Source: Aquimarina sp. AU58 (GTDB taxonomy: Bacteria > Bacteroidota > Bacteroidia > Flavobacteriales > Flavobacteriaceae). Taken from it: a DNA stretch of 64,000 nucleotides. The notes beneath the pieces are model-generated. The model did no database searches. It had not been told where the DNA came from and saw only the letters and a list, made by a program, of their open reading frames with translations. Shown one piece after another: positions 28,326 through 37,588 of this stretch. The stretch is taken from NCBI RefSeq assembly GCF_900312745.1, contig NZ_OMPD01000009.1:124001-188000 (forward strand). The letters run 5' to 3'. Positions within the stretch are counted from its first letter, which is position 1; every line of letters begins with the position of its first letter. The position numbers and the translations under genes were made by a program.

Positions 28326-28706
28326 AGAATGCTCTTCTTTTTTGTAATGCATAAAAAAGTTGATCCATATATTTCGGGATAACCTTAAAATAACTGGCAA
28401 AAAAGCAATCATCGTTATAGAAATTATAATAAAAGTAGCCACTAGATCAAGCTTAAAAATGAGATTACTAATCACAAAAGCCGCAACCGCAAAAGCAATC
28501 CCTACAGGATAACTCACATACATAGCTCCGTAAAAAAAAGAAGGTTCTATTTTATATTTGGTGCCACAATGACTACAGCGTTCCTGCATTTTTAAAGTTT
28601 GGCTTAATTTATAAGGGTTAGATTCCTTATACATACTTTCTTCCTGGCATACAGGGCAGCTACCAGTTATAATGCTATAAATTTTTGTTCCTTTTAAGAA
28701 GTTCAT
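28320..28706 (-). CDS. DUF983 zinc-ribbon membrane protein
   Basis: 128 residues. An N-terminal zinc ribbon with Cys17/Cys20 (CPVC) and Cys44/Cys47 (CSHC) is followed by two membrane helices (about 63-83 and 87-107). This is the DUF983 family, common in Bacteroidota and alphaproteobacteria, of unknown function. It converges on and slightly overlaps the oxidoreductase gene, and diverges from the ABC-F gene. Confidence 0.8.
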   Translation of the reverse strand: MNFLKGTKIYSIITGSCPVCQEESMYKESNPYKLSQTLKMQERCSHCGTKYKIEPSFFYGAMYVSYPVGIAFAVAAFVISNLIFKLDLVATFIIISITMIAFLPVILRLSRNIWINFFMHYKKEEHSS

Positions 28707-28725
28707 GAGCGTTTTTATTCTAACG

Positions 28726-28757
28726 CAAAATTAATCATCTTTGCACAAAATATTCAA
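28726..28757 (-). promoter_or_regulatory. Predicted promoter for the DUF983 gene
   Basis: On the minus strand, TTG (28757-28755), a 21-nt spacer and TAATTTTG (28733-28726) lie 19 nt before the ATG. Confidence 0.4.
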
Positions 28758-28763
28758 AAGCAG

Positions 28764-30686
28764 ATGTTAAACATACATAACTTATCGATTTCGTTTGGAG
28801 GAGAGTACCTTTTTGAAGAAATAAGCTTCAGATTAAATGCAGGAGATCGAGTTGGATTGATAGGAAAGAATGGTGCAGGAAAATCTACCATGCTTAAGAT
28901 TTTGTCTAAAGAGCAAGAACCAGATTCTGGTCAGATTGCTATGGATAAAGAGGTGAAGATTGGTTTTTTAAAGCAAGATATAGATTTTGTATTAGGGCGT
29001 ACAGTTTTAGAAGAAGCCTATGAAGCGTTTATAGAAATTAAAAAAGCAGAACGAGATATCGATGCAATTAATGCTCAACTAGCAGAACGCACAGATTACG
29101 AAAGTGAAAAATATAACCAGCTAATTGCCGATTTAAGTGATCTTACACACCATTATGAGATCATGGGTGGGTATAACTATCAAGGAGAAACAGAAAGGGT
29201 TTTACAAGGCCTCGGGTTTGCTCGCGAAGATTTTAATAAGCTTACAGATACATTCTCTGGTGGATGGCGTATGAGAATCGAACTAGCAAAGTTGTTATTA
29301 CAGAATAACGATATTTTACTATTAGATGAGCCTACAAACCATCTAGATATAGAATCTATTATCTGGCTAGAGAATTTTTTAAAAAATTATGCCGGAGTAG
29401 TAGTTATTGTTTCGCATGATAAAATGTTTCTGGATAATGTAACCAATAGAACTATAGAAATCTCTTTGGGACGTATTTATGATTATAACAAACCTTATTC
29501 TAAATATTTGGTGCTTCGTAAAGAAATAAGAGAGCAACAACTGGCTACACAAAAGAATCAATCTAAGCAGATAGAACAGACCGAAAAGCTGATCGAGAAG
29601 TTTAGAGCCAAAGCTTCTAAAGCTTCTATGGCACAATCTTTAATTAAGAAATTGGATAAGATTGATAGAATAGAAGTAGATGAAGATGATAATGCAGTAA
29701 TGAATATTAGTTTTCCTATACATGTACAACCAGGAAAAGTAGTTATTGAAGCCGATAGTGTAAGCAAAAGTTATGGTGATAAAGAAATTCTAAAGGACAT
29801 CGATTTACTGGTAGAGAGAGGATCTAAAATAGCATTTGTAGGTCAGAATGGTCAGGGTAAATCAACATTGGCTAAGATTATTATTGATGAAATTGCTTAT
29901 ACAGGAGAGTTTAAGTTGGGTCATAATGTTCAGATAGGGTATTTTGCTCAGAATCAGTCAGAATATCTAGATGGAGAATTAACTGTTCATGACACTATGA
30001 TCCATGCAGCCGATGAAAAAACACGAACCAAGGTTCGTGATATGTTAGGATCCTTCTTGTTTAGAGGTGATGAAGTGGATAAAAAGGTAAAAGTGCTTTC
30101 TGGAGGAGAGAGAAACCGATTAGCACTATGTAAAATGCTCTTACAACCTTTTAATGTATTGGTGATGGATGAACCAACAAACCACTTGGACATCAAATCT
30201 AAAAATGTATTAAAAGAAGCTTTGAAAAATTTTGATGGAACCCTGATTTTGGTATCGCATGATAGAGATTTTCTGCAAGGATTAAGCAATACAGTTTATG
30301 AATTTAAGGATAAAAAAATCAAAGAATATCTCGGGGATATAAATTTCTACTTAGAAGAAAAAAGAATAAATGATCTAAGAGATATAGAAAAGAAAGATAA
30401 GCAAGAGAAAACAACTTCTGATACCAAAGAAACAGCAAAACAATCTTATCAGGATCAGAAAAAAGTGAAATCACTTGGCAATAAGTTGAGTAATATAGAA
30501 TCTAAAATCAATAAACTCGAAAGAGAAATTAAAGAAATTGATGTAGAACTGGCGGTCAATTACGATCAAACTATTGCGCAACCTAACTTTTTTGATAATT
30601 ACCAGGCAAAAAAAGATCTCCTGTCTTCTCTAATGGAAGATTGGGAAACATTACAAGAAGAAATGGATGCATTAAACAATGCATAA
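28764..30686 (+). CDS. ABC-F family ATPase (translation-associated)
   Basis: 640 residues with two ABC cassettes and no membrane helices. Walker A motifs are GKNGAGKS (34-41) and GQNGQGKS (about 358). Signatures are FSGGWRMR and LSGGERNR, each followed by LLLDEPTNHLD or LVMDEPTNHLD. The inter-cassette linker and a charged C-terminal coiled coil (about 560-640) place it with the Uup/YdiF-type ABC-F proteins, which act on ribosomes or nucleic acid and not in transport. It could contribute to antibiotic tolerance, but the sequence alone does not show this. Confidence 0.9.
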   Translation: MLNIHNLSISFGGEYLFEEISFRLNAGDRVGLIGKNGAGKSTMLKILSKEQEPDSGQIAMDKEVKIGFLKQDIDFVLGRTVLEEAYEAFIEIKKAERDIDAINAQLAERTDYESEKYNQLIADLSDLTHHYEIMGGYNYQGETERVLQGLGFAREDFNKLTDTFSGGWRMRIELAKLLLQNNDILLLDEPTNHLDIESIIWLENFLKNYAGVVVIVSHDKMFLDNVTNRTIEISLGRIYDYNKPYSKYLVLRKEIREQQLATQKNQSKQIEQTEKLIEKFRAKASKASMAQSLIKKLDKIDRIEVDEDDNAVMNISFPIHVQPGKVVIEADSVSKSYGDKEILKDIDLLVERGSKIAFVGQNGQGKSTLAKIIIDEIAYTGEFKLGHNVQIGYFAQNQSEYLDGELTVHDTMIHAADEKTRTKVRDMLGSFLFRGDEVDKKVKVLSGGERNRLALCKMLLQPFNVLVMDEPTNHLDIKSKNVLKEALKNFDGTLILVSHDRDFLQGLSNTVYEFKDKKIKEYLGDINFYLEEKRINDLRDIEKKDKQEKTTSDTKETAKQSYQDQKKVKSLGNKLSNIESKINKLEREIKEIDVELAVNYDQTIAQPNFFDNYQAKKDLLSSLMEDWETLQEEMDALNNA

Positions 30687-30859
30687 GGAGTTGTTTTATA
30701 TTGTCTTCTAATTTTTATTATCGTGACTCTATATGGCTAAACCTATTTTGTAGTGTAAAAGTCTCTCGTATTAACTTTTATGAGTTCTTTAACTGCATCC
30801 CAAGGGTGTGGTTGATAGCTTTGTAGCGATTCTACAAAAAGTGTGGTTACCGATATACT

Positions 30860-32017
30860 ATGAGAAAAATTATACTTTCAATTCTTGGGATACTTTTAAT
30901 TGTGGCAGCTTATTTTGGTGCAAAAAAAATAATAGACAGTAAAAAACGACCCAAACCCAAATCTGCAAAAGTGATAAAAACTGTTTTTGTAGATACTGTA
31001 AAAAACAAAACGATTCCTATTCAAATTGCAGCAAATGGTAATTTAACTGCAAAAAGAAGGTTAGAGCTATATGCTGAAGTTCAGGGGATTTTTAAAGGAG
31101 GAACTCATTTATTTAAACCCGGCCAAAAATATCAAAGAGGACAGGCATTGATAAGGATTGATGCATCAGAATATTATGCTAGTGTGCAATCTGCCAAGAG
31201 TAATTTATACAATCTGGTAACTTCTATTATGCCGGATTTGCGACTGGATTATCCAGATATTTATGAAAAATGGCAAGGATATCTCAATACCTTTGATATG
31301 AGTAAAGCCACACCAAAACTGCCAGAAGTTACTTCAGAAAAAGAAAAATATTTTATAACAGGAAGAAATATTTATACCACCTATTATAATGTAAAAAACC
31401 TGGAGCAGCGATTGGCAAAATATACCATCTCTGCCCCTTTTAATGGGGTACTTACCGAAGCTCTGGTCACCGAGGGAACTTTAATTCGGCAGGGACAAAA
31501 ATTAGGAGAGTACATAGATACCAAAGTATATGAAATGCAGGTTGCTATAGGCAAGGAATATGGAGATCTGCTTCGTATTGGAGAATCGGTAGAACTTTCT
31601 AACCTTAATAAAACAAAGACGTTTACAGGAAAGGTGTCCAGGATTAATAGTAGTGTTAATCAGGCCACCCAGACCATTACAACTTTTATCGAAGTAGCAG
31701 ATCCATCTCTTAGAGAAGGGATGTACCTCGAGGCCAATCTTGATGCTAAGAAAGAAGAAAATGCTATCGAAATCGAAAGAGGATTGCTTCAGGAAGGGGA
31801 TAAGATATTTGTGGTAAGAGACAGTATTCTTGATATTATAGATGTACAACCTGTATATTTTTCTGATAAAAAAGTAGTGCTTAAGGGAGTTCCTGAAGAG
31901 ACCGTAATTTTATCCAAAAGTGTTCCGGGAGCATATGCCGGGATGTTGGTTTCGGTATATAGAGTTAAAAAATCAGAAGCAAAAAATAAACCGAATCGTA
32001 ACGGCATTAAGCAATGA
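30860..32017 (+). CDS. RND efflux periplasmic adaptor (MFP)
   Basis: 385 residues. An N-terminal membrane helix (about 4-20) is followed by the membrane-fusion-protein order: a lipoyl/biotinyl half (RLELYAEVQGIFKGG), a short helical hairpin, YTISAPFNGVLTEALVTEGTLIRQGQKLG, then beta-barrel and membrane-proximal domains. It joins the inner-membrane pump to the outer-membrane channel. The stop overlaps the start of the permease by 4 nt (ATGA). First gene of a three-gene efflux operon. Substrate unknown. Confidence 0.9.
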   Translation: MRKIILSILGILLIVAAYFGAKKIIDSKKRPKPKSAKVIKTVFVDTVKNKTIPIQIAANGNLTAKRRLELYAEVQGIFKGGTHLFKPGQKYQRGQALIRIDASEYYASVQSAKSNLYNLVTSIMPDLRLDYPDIYEKWQGYLNTFDMSKATPKLPEVTSEKEKYFITGRNIYTTYYNVKNLEQRLAKYTISAPFNGVLTEALVTEGTLIRQGQKLGEYIDTKVYEMQVAIGKEYGDLLRIGESVELSNLNKTKTFTGKVSRINSSVNQATQTITTFIEVADPSLREGMYLEANLDAKKEENAIEIERGLLQEGDKIFVVRDSILDIIDVQPVYFSDKKVVLKGVPEETVILSKSVPGAYAGMLVSVYRVKKSEAKNKPNRNGIKQ

Positions 32018-35000
32018 GAAAAGTAATAGCATATTTTATTAAGTATCATGTAGCCGTTAATGTAATTGTCATTGCATTTTTAGTCTTTGGAGTTTTAGGA
32101 GCTTTATCTTTAAAGTCTTCATTTTTCCCTTTGGTAGGCTCCAAAATTATTAATATTAATATTGCATACCCGGGTGCTTCGCCACAAGAGATCGAAGAAG
32201 GAGTTGTTCTTAAGATCGAAGATAATCTTAAAGGACTTGATGGGATAGATAGAGTGACTTCGACCTCAAGAGAGAATAGTGGTACAATTACAGTAGAAAT
32301 CAATAAGGGTGAAAATATAGATTTCATGCTTTTGGATGTGAAAAATGCAGTAGACCGGGTGCCTTCGTTTCCGATAGGAATGGAACCTTTGGTTGTTGCA
32401 AAACGGGAAGAAGTACGACAAACGATTAGTTTTGCAGTTAGCGGAAAAGATATCCCTCTGGCAACATTAAAACAAATTGGCAGACAGATTGAAAATGACC
32501 TACGCGCTATAGAAGGGATATCGCAGATTACAATATCTGGATATCCTCAAGAAGAGATAGAAATAGCGGTAGATGAAAATAGTCTTTTGGCCTATAACCT
32601 TACTTTTAATGAAGTATCTCAATCGGTAAGTAATGCTAATATTCTGGTTACCGGAGGAAATATTAAAACAAATGAAGAAGAATATCTGATTAGAGCAAAT
32701 AATCGTTCGTATTATGGCAATGAGCTTTCTAACCTGATCGTGCGTGCAGATGCTACAGGTAGAACAATACGACTTAAAGATGTAGCAATGGTTAGAGACC
32801 GGTTCTCAGAGACTCCCAATGCGTCATATTTTAATGAAGATCTTTCTGTAAATATTACAGTTACCAGTACTAACAATGAAGACTTGATTACTTCAGCAGA
32901 TAGTGTAAAAGAATATATTTCGGCATTTAATCAGAAATACAATAATGTACAACTCAATGTAGTTCGTGATTTGTCTATTACGCTAAATCAACGTACAGCT
33001 TTATTAACAGAGAATGCAATAATAGGAATGCTCCTAGTATTACTTTTTCTGTCTTTGTTTCTAAATACACGCTTGGCATTTTGGGTGGCATTTGGTTTAC
33101 CTATTGCTTTTTTAGGGATGTTTATTTTTGCAGGGCAATTTGATGTAACTATTAATGTATTGTCCCTTTTTGGGATGATTATTGTGATAGGGATTTTGGT
33201 AGATGATGGTATTGTAATTGCAGAAAATATCTATCAACATTACGAAAAAGGAAAAAGCCCGGTACAAGCGGCTATAGATGGTACTATGGAAGTGATACCA
33301 CCTATTATTTCGGCTATTATAACTACGATACTGGCATTTTCTACATTCCTATTTCTTGATGGAAGGATTGGAGAGTTTTTTAGTGAAGTTTCTACCATTG
33401 TGATTCTTACTTTGGTGGTTTCTTTAATCGAAGCTTTATTGATACTTCCTGCGCATTTGGCACATTCAAAAGCTTTAAGATCTAAAAATGATACTCCAAA
33501 AACCGGGCTAGCTAATTTCTTCTCAAAAATGAGGTATATTAATACATTCGGAGATAGAATTATGAAATGGTTTCGTGATAAAATGTATAGTCCGGCATTA
33601 TTATTTACCATACGATACAAGCTACTAACATTTGCCTTTTTTGTTGTGGCACTTATTCTTACTATAGGTTCGATAGGAGGAGGAATAATCGGAGTAACTC
33701 TTTTCCCCAGAATAGCTAGTGATAGAGTTTCAGTAGATCTGGGAATGCCTAATGGGACTAATGAAAAAGTTACAGATTCTATCATTTCTATGATTCAGGA
33801 AAAAGCACAGATTGTAAATAAAGAATTAACCGAAGAGTTTTTGCAAGGAGAAGAGTATGAAGGAAAAGAGCTTTTCGAAAACATCATTAAGAATATCAAC
33901 ACCTCATCCAATGCTTCATTAAATATCAATATGTTGCCTGGTGAGGAGCGACCTGATGCTATAAATTCGGCATTGGTTGCGAATCGTTTACGCGAAAAAG
34001 TAGGTCCGGTCTTTGGAACAGAAAGATTGATTTATGGGTCGGGAGGTAATTTTGGTGGAAGTCCGGTATCAGTTTCATTATTGAGTAATAATATAAAAGA
34101 ACTAAAAGCAGCAAAAGCAGAACTTAAAAAAATATTAATAGATGATCCAAGGTTAAAAGATGTAGCCGATAATGATCCCGCAGGGATTAAAGAAATTCGA
34201 TTGCAGCTAAAAGACAATGCATACCTTCTGGGACTAGATTTGCGTAGTGTAATGAATCAGGTGCGCTCTGGTTTTTTTGGAATACAGGCACAGCGTTTTC
34301 AAAGAGGGCAAGATGAGATTAGAGTTTGGGTACGGTATGATCGTGAAAATAGATCGTCGATTAATGATCTTGATGAAATGCGTATAGCAACTCCTGGTGG
34401 AGATAGAGTTCCACTACAAGAGATAGCTACTTATACTATAGAACGAGGAGATGTATCTATTAACCATTTAGAAGGGCGACGAGAAATACAGATTTCATCA
34501 GATCTTAAAGATCCCAGTCAAAGTGCAACCGATATTCTTACAGAGATCAGAACGATTATTATACCCGATTTACAAACTAAATATCCTACAATTACAGCTT
34601 CTTTTGAAGGGCAGAATCGTGAGGCCTCAAAAATATCTAAATCTGCTGGAATTGTATTTCCCATAGTATTCTTCCTGATCTATATAACGATTGCTTTTAC
34701 GTTTAGAAGCTATAGTCAACCCTTATTACTATTATTATTAATACCATTTAGTCTAACAGCAGTAGCATGGGGGCATTTTATCCATGGTTTTTCGATTAAT
34801 GTATTATCTGCATTAGGGATTATTGCATTGATCGGAATTATGGTAAATGATGGTTTGGTATTGATAGAGAAATTTAATAGTTATCTTAGAGAAGGATATA
34901 AGTTTAACGATGCTTTGTATGAGGCAGGTCGTTCTCGTTTTCGAGCTATATTTCTTACTTCACTTACTACTATTGCCGGGTTAGCGCCTCTATTATTAGA

Positions 35001-35238
35001 AAAAAGCAGGCAAGCACAATTTTTAAAACCTATGGCAATTTCTATTGCTTACGGGATTGGTTTTGCGACCGTATTAACCCTATTGTTGTTACCATTGTTT
35101 TTATCGTTTAGTAACAATGTGAAAGTAGGCACCAAGTGGTTAGTTACCGGAAATAAGATCACCAAAGAAGAAGTAGAACGTGCCATTAAAGAACAAAAAG
35201 AAGAGAATGAAGAGCATCATGAATTGCAAGGGAAGTAG
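32014..35238 (+). CDS. RND efflux permease (HAE1/AcrB type)
   Basis: 1074 residues with the twofold RND layout. The first helix is near the start, followed by a large periplasmic domain with YPGASPQEIEEGV, a helix block around residues 330-490 containing GILVDDGIVIAENI, a second periplasmic domain, and a final helix block with GIMVNDGLVLIEKF. The acidic residues in these helices carry the proton relay. It exports hydrophobic compounds by proton antiport. Start overlaps the adaptor stop, and the TolC-like gene begins before this gene ends. Confidence 0.93.
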   Translation: MRKVIAYFIKYHVAVNVIVIAFLVFGVLGALSLKSSFFPLVGSKIININIAYPGASPQEIEEGVVLKIEDNLKGLDGIDRVTSTSRENSGTITVEINKGENIDFMLLDVKNAVDRVPSFPIGMEPLVVAKREEVRQTISFAVSGKDIPLATLKQIGRQIENDLRAIEGISQITISGYPQEEIEIAVDENSLLAYNLTFNEVSQSVSNANILVTGGNIKTNEEEYLIRANNRSYYGNELSNLIVRADATGRTIRLKDVAMVRDRFSETPNASYFNEDLSVNITVTSTNNEDLITSADSVKEYISAFNQKYNNVQLNVVRDLSITLNQRTALLTENAIIGMLLVLLFLSLFLNTRLAFWVAFGLPIAFLGMFIFAGQFDVTINVLSLFGMIIVIGILVDDGIVIAENIYQHYEKGKSPVQAAIDGTMEVIPPIISAIITTILAFSTFLFLDGRIGEFFSEVSTIVILTLVVSLIEALLILPAHLAHSKALRSKNDTPKTGLANFFSKMRYINTFGDRIMKWFRDKMYSPALLFTIRYKLLTFAFFVVALILTIGSIGGGIIGVTLFPRIASDRVSVDLGMPNGTNEKVTDSIISMIQEKAQIVNKELTEEFLQGEEYEGKELFENIIKNINTSSNASLNINMLPGEERPDAINSALVANRLREKVGPVFGTERLIYGSGGNFGGSPVSVSLLSNNIKELKAAKAELKKILIDDPRLKDVADNDPAGIKEIRLQLKDNAYLLGLDLRSVMNQVRSGFFGIQAQRFQRGQDEIRVWVRYDRENRSSINDLDEMRIATPGGDRVPLQEIATYTIERGDVSINHLEGRREIQISSDLKDPSQSATDILTEIRTIIIPDLQTKYPTITASFEGQNREASKISKSAGIVFPIVFFLIYITIAFTFRSYSQPLLLLLLIPFSLTAVAWGHFIHGFSINVLSALGIIALIGIMVNDGLVLIEKFNSYLREGYKFNDALYEAGRSRFRAIFLTSLTTIAGLAPLLLEKSRQAQFLKPMAISIAYGIGFATVLTLLLLPLFLSFSNNVKVGTKWLVTGNKITKEEVERAIKEQKEENEEHHELQGK

Positions 35239-36577
35239 CATACTAAAATTAGTGTTCTTTCTGTTTTTGATTTCTGGAAATGTAATCAGTCAGCAATTAA
35301 CAAAGCAGGAAGCTATACGACTTACCTTAGAAAATAACTTTGGAATATTAATCGCTACCAATACTATAGCCGTGGCAAAAAACAATAAAGGAATTCTTAA
35401 TTCTGGATATTTGCCTACATTAACGGGTAATGCCGGAGCGAATTATCAATCGGCTACATCGAATACTAATTTTCAGGGAGCAATAGATCAAAATACAGGG
35501 GAACCACGAGCTGATATCAAGATCGAAGATGCCGAAACGCAACGGTATAATGCAGGGCTGAATCTTAATTATACGTTGTTTGATGGTTTGGGACGTTTTT
35601 ATAATTATAAAAGATTAAAAGAACAATATAACCTTACAGAATTACAAGCCAGGGAAACTATAGAAAATACAATTTTACAGTTGTTCTCTGTATATTACGA
35701 AGTAGCCAGGCTGTCTGAAAATGTAGAAATTCTCGAAGAAACACTTCGTATTTCGAAAGAACGTATTCTAAGATCTAATTATCAGTTTGAGTATGGCCAG
35801 AATACAAAACTTAATGTACTTAATGCAGAAGTAGATGTAGCAAATGATAGTATTAATTTACTAAATACAAGACAACAATTAGTAAATACAAAACGAGATC
35901 TAAATGTAATTTTGGATAATGATCTAGCACATGAATTTGAGGTAGATACCATTATAAAATTTATTCCAAAAATAGAACTAGAGGAGTATCTATCAAAATC
36001 AACAGAGAATAACATAACGCTTTTACAAAATGAAAGTAACATTCGAATTAGTGATTATGATATTAAAGTTAGTAAATCTGGATACTTACCTTCGATTGGA
36101 TTAACAGGATCTTATGGTTGGAATCAAAACCGAAATCCACCATCGACATTCTTTCCTGGTAATATTTCGGATACCTACACACTAGGAGCAGGAGTAAGTC
36201 TTACCTGGAATCTTTTTGATGGAGGCACTACAATCACAAGAGTAAAAAATGCTAAAATAGCATTGGATAACCAGGAAATTATAAAAAATCAGATAGAGAA
36301 AGAGGTAAAAAGAGATATTGCCAATGCATTAGGAAATTATGAGAACCGTTTAAACGTATTTAAGATTCAGCAACAGAATGTAATCACGAATCAAAATAAT
36401 TTTGAGCGTTCGCAAGAGCGTTTTAAACTGGGACAAATCACCTCTATAGAATTCAGGCAGGCGCAGATCAATCTGATTTTGGCAGAAACCAATAAGAATT
36501 CGGCAAAATACGATGCTAAAATTGCAGAACTTCAGTTATTGCAGCTAACCGGGCAATTGTTGAATATTGAATTTTAA
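35219..36577 (+). CDS. TolC-family outer-membrane efflux channel
   Basis: About 452 residues from the ATG at 35219, chosen because it starts a clean signal peptide (MNCKGSS, then LVFFLFLISGNVISQ). Upstream in-frame ATGs exist at 35180 and 35207. The mature protein has the duplicated OEP repeat: TKQEAIRLTLENN at the start of repeat one, LFDGLGRFYNYKRL, then LGAGVSLTWNLFDGG in repeat two, with long alpha-barrel helices. It completes the tripartite pump with the two preceding genes. The first 20 bases overlap the permease gene. Confidence 0.92.
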   Translation: MNCKGSSILKLVFFLFLISGNVISQQLTKQEAIRLTLENNFGILIATNTIAVAKNNKGILNSGYLPTLTGNAGANYQSATSNTNFQGAIDQNTGEPRADIKIEDAETQRYNAGLNLNYTLFDGLGRFYNYKRLKEQYNLTELQARETIENTILQLFSVYYEVARLSENVEILEETLRISKERILRSNYQFEYGQNTKLNVLNAEVDVANDSINLLNTRQQLVNTKRDLNVILDNDLAHEFEVDTIIKFIPKIELEEYLSKSTENNITLLQNESNIRISDYDIKVSKSGYLPSIGLTGSYGWNQNRNPPSTFFPGNISDTYTLGAGVSLTWNLFDGGTTITRVKNAKIALDNQEIIKNQIEKEVKRDIANALGNYENRLNVFKIQQQNVITNQNNFERSQERFKLGQITSIEFRQAQINLILAETNKNSAKYDAKIAELQLLQLTGQLLNIEF

Positions 36578-36623
36578 TACTACCTTCGAGCTAATGATAT
36601 AACAAGCAATGTGATACGAAAAC

Positions 36624-36697
36624 GTGTCACTCTGAGCCTGCCGAAGAACTAAGGTCACTTCGAGTAATTTTTTGAAGAAAAATTGTATCGAGAAGTA
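36624..36697. repeat. Flavobacterial extragenic repeat (imperfect inverted repeat)
   Basis: The segments GTCACTCTGAGCCTGCCGAAG and GTCACTTCGAGTAA, then TTGTATCGAGAAGT, are of a type seen many times in noncoding DNA of flavobacterial genomes. ACTTCGAG and the final CGAGAAGT can fold back on each other around the AT-rich centre. Confidence 0.55.
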
Positions 36698-36810
36698 ATT
36701 ATAGATATAAGTTTTTCTTGTCTAGTCATTATACTATAGCAGGTGTTTTTATCCAAATATTAAGTTATAATCTCTTCTCTAATGCTAAAAAATTAAGAGT
36801 TTTTAATAGA

Positions 36811-37050
36811 GAGGGGTACTTATGAAGTACCCCCTCCCACTTATAGAAGTAGGGACCCCCTACTTCAAACAGAGGATGGTCCTCTCTCAGAGCTCGGTAC
36901 CGCCTCTCTTTTTACTAGGCTTGTCTTCTGTTTGAAGTACCCCCAGGAGACTTCTGAAGTGGGTATGTGTTGTATCGCAACAAGATACCCCCACTTGTTG
37001 AAGAGGGTACCCCCACTATAGTAAGTACCCCCTCCTCACTTGTATAAGTA
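36811..37050. ncRNA. Array of C5-run hairpins, possible structured RNA
   Basis: GTACCCCC occurs at 36827, 36937, 37007 and 37025, with variants GATACCCCC at 36984 and GACCCCC at 36854. The C run is five long each time. Perfect hairpins occur at 36813-36833 (GGGGTACTT/AAGTACCCC), 36846-36866 (GAAGTAGGG/CCCTACTTC) and 36871-36885 (AGAGGA/TCCTCT). A nested one spans 36959-36992 with the inner stem TGTTG/CAACA. No open frame explains this. Whether it is transcribed is unknown. Confidence 0.45.
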
Positions 37051-37142
37051 CCTTTTTGCTGGTTTTGTGAGGCCTTTTAACAAGAACTGTTAAAATTAAA
37101 CTCTTGATTACACAAAAGAATAAGAGGTATTATATTTAATTT

Positions 37143-37325
37143 ATGTTCGAACACTATTTTCAATGTCCATATTGCTGGGAGGAGATTTCGATGCTCTTGG
37201 ATCCTTCTGTACCGTACCAGGTATATGTTGAAGATTGCGAAGTATGTTGTAATCCTATGGAGTTGCATCCCCGATTTGAGGATCAGGAATTAGTATCTTT
37301 TGAAGCATTGAATATCGAACAATGA
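37143..37325 (+). CDS. CPXCG-motif cysteine-rich small protein
   Basis: 60 residues. A zinc ribbon is formed by Cys8/Cys11 (CPYC) and Cys32/Cys35 (CEVCC), with a WEEISMLLDPS strand between. This matches the small CPXCG protein family that is widespread in proteobacteria and Bacteroidota and has no assigned function. It is likely cytoplasmic and zinc-binding. It stands alone between the hairpin array and tRNA-fMet. Confidence 0.85.
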   Translation: MFEHYFQCPYCWEEISMLLDPSVPYQVYVEDCEVCCNPMELHPRFEDQELVSFEALNIEQ

Positions 37326-37386
37326 CACTAAGTAGCTTACTTAAAGGCGGTTATAATATTTTTACTTTTTTTTAATAAAAATAGTA

Positions 37387-37416
37387 TTGTTTAAATTAAA
37401 AATGGTTGTATATTTG
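37387..37416 (+). promoter_or_regulatory. Predicted tRNA-fMet promoter
   Basis: TTG at 37387-37389, a 19-nt spacer and TATATTTG at 37409-37416, an excellent match to the Bacteroidota consensus. The tRNA begins about 100 nt downstream. Confidence 0.65.
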
Positions 37417-37515
37417 CACTCCGATTGCAACAAAGGATTTTAAAGATCTAAGTAATCGAAAGTTCTTTATAAAATAAAATTTACAAATCAGGTTTCTGAT
37501 TTACATAATATACAT

Positions 37516-37588
37516 CGCGGGATAGAGCAGTAGGCAGCTCGTCGGGCTCATAACCCGAAGGTCACAGGTTCGAGTCCTGTTCCCGCTA
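37516..37588 (+). tRNA. Initiator tRNA-fMet (CAT)
   Basis: A full cloverleaf can be drawn. The acceptor arms are CGCGGGA and TCCCGCT, with the unpaired C1/T72 expected of an initiator. The D arm is GAGC/GCTC. The anticodon arm TCGGG-CTCATAA-CCCGA has the three G-C pairs unique to initiators. The T arm is ACAGG-TTCGAGT-CCTGT. CCA is not encoded. Its 3' half is overlapped on the other strand by the end of a serine recombinase gene. Confidence 0.96.

Larger units (their letters stand above)
36578..37142. other. Intergenic region with a dispersed repeat and a hairpin array
   Basis: 565 bases without a credible gene. It contains a repeat of flavobacterial extragenic type (36624-36697) and a GC-richer array of hairpins with runs of exactly five C (36811-37050), described separately. 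The line 36841-36900 has 30 of 60 G/C bases against 16 of 60 for 36721-36780. Confidence 0.7.

Noticed and set aside
36890..36903. GAGCTCGGTACC, identical to part of a common cloning polylinker
   Set aside because: Only 12 bases match and the next bases differ from a vector. The segment is part of a native hairpin-rich array, so contamination is unlikely.
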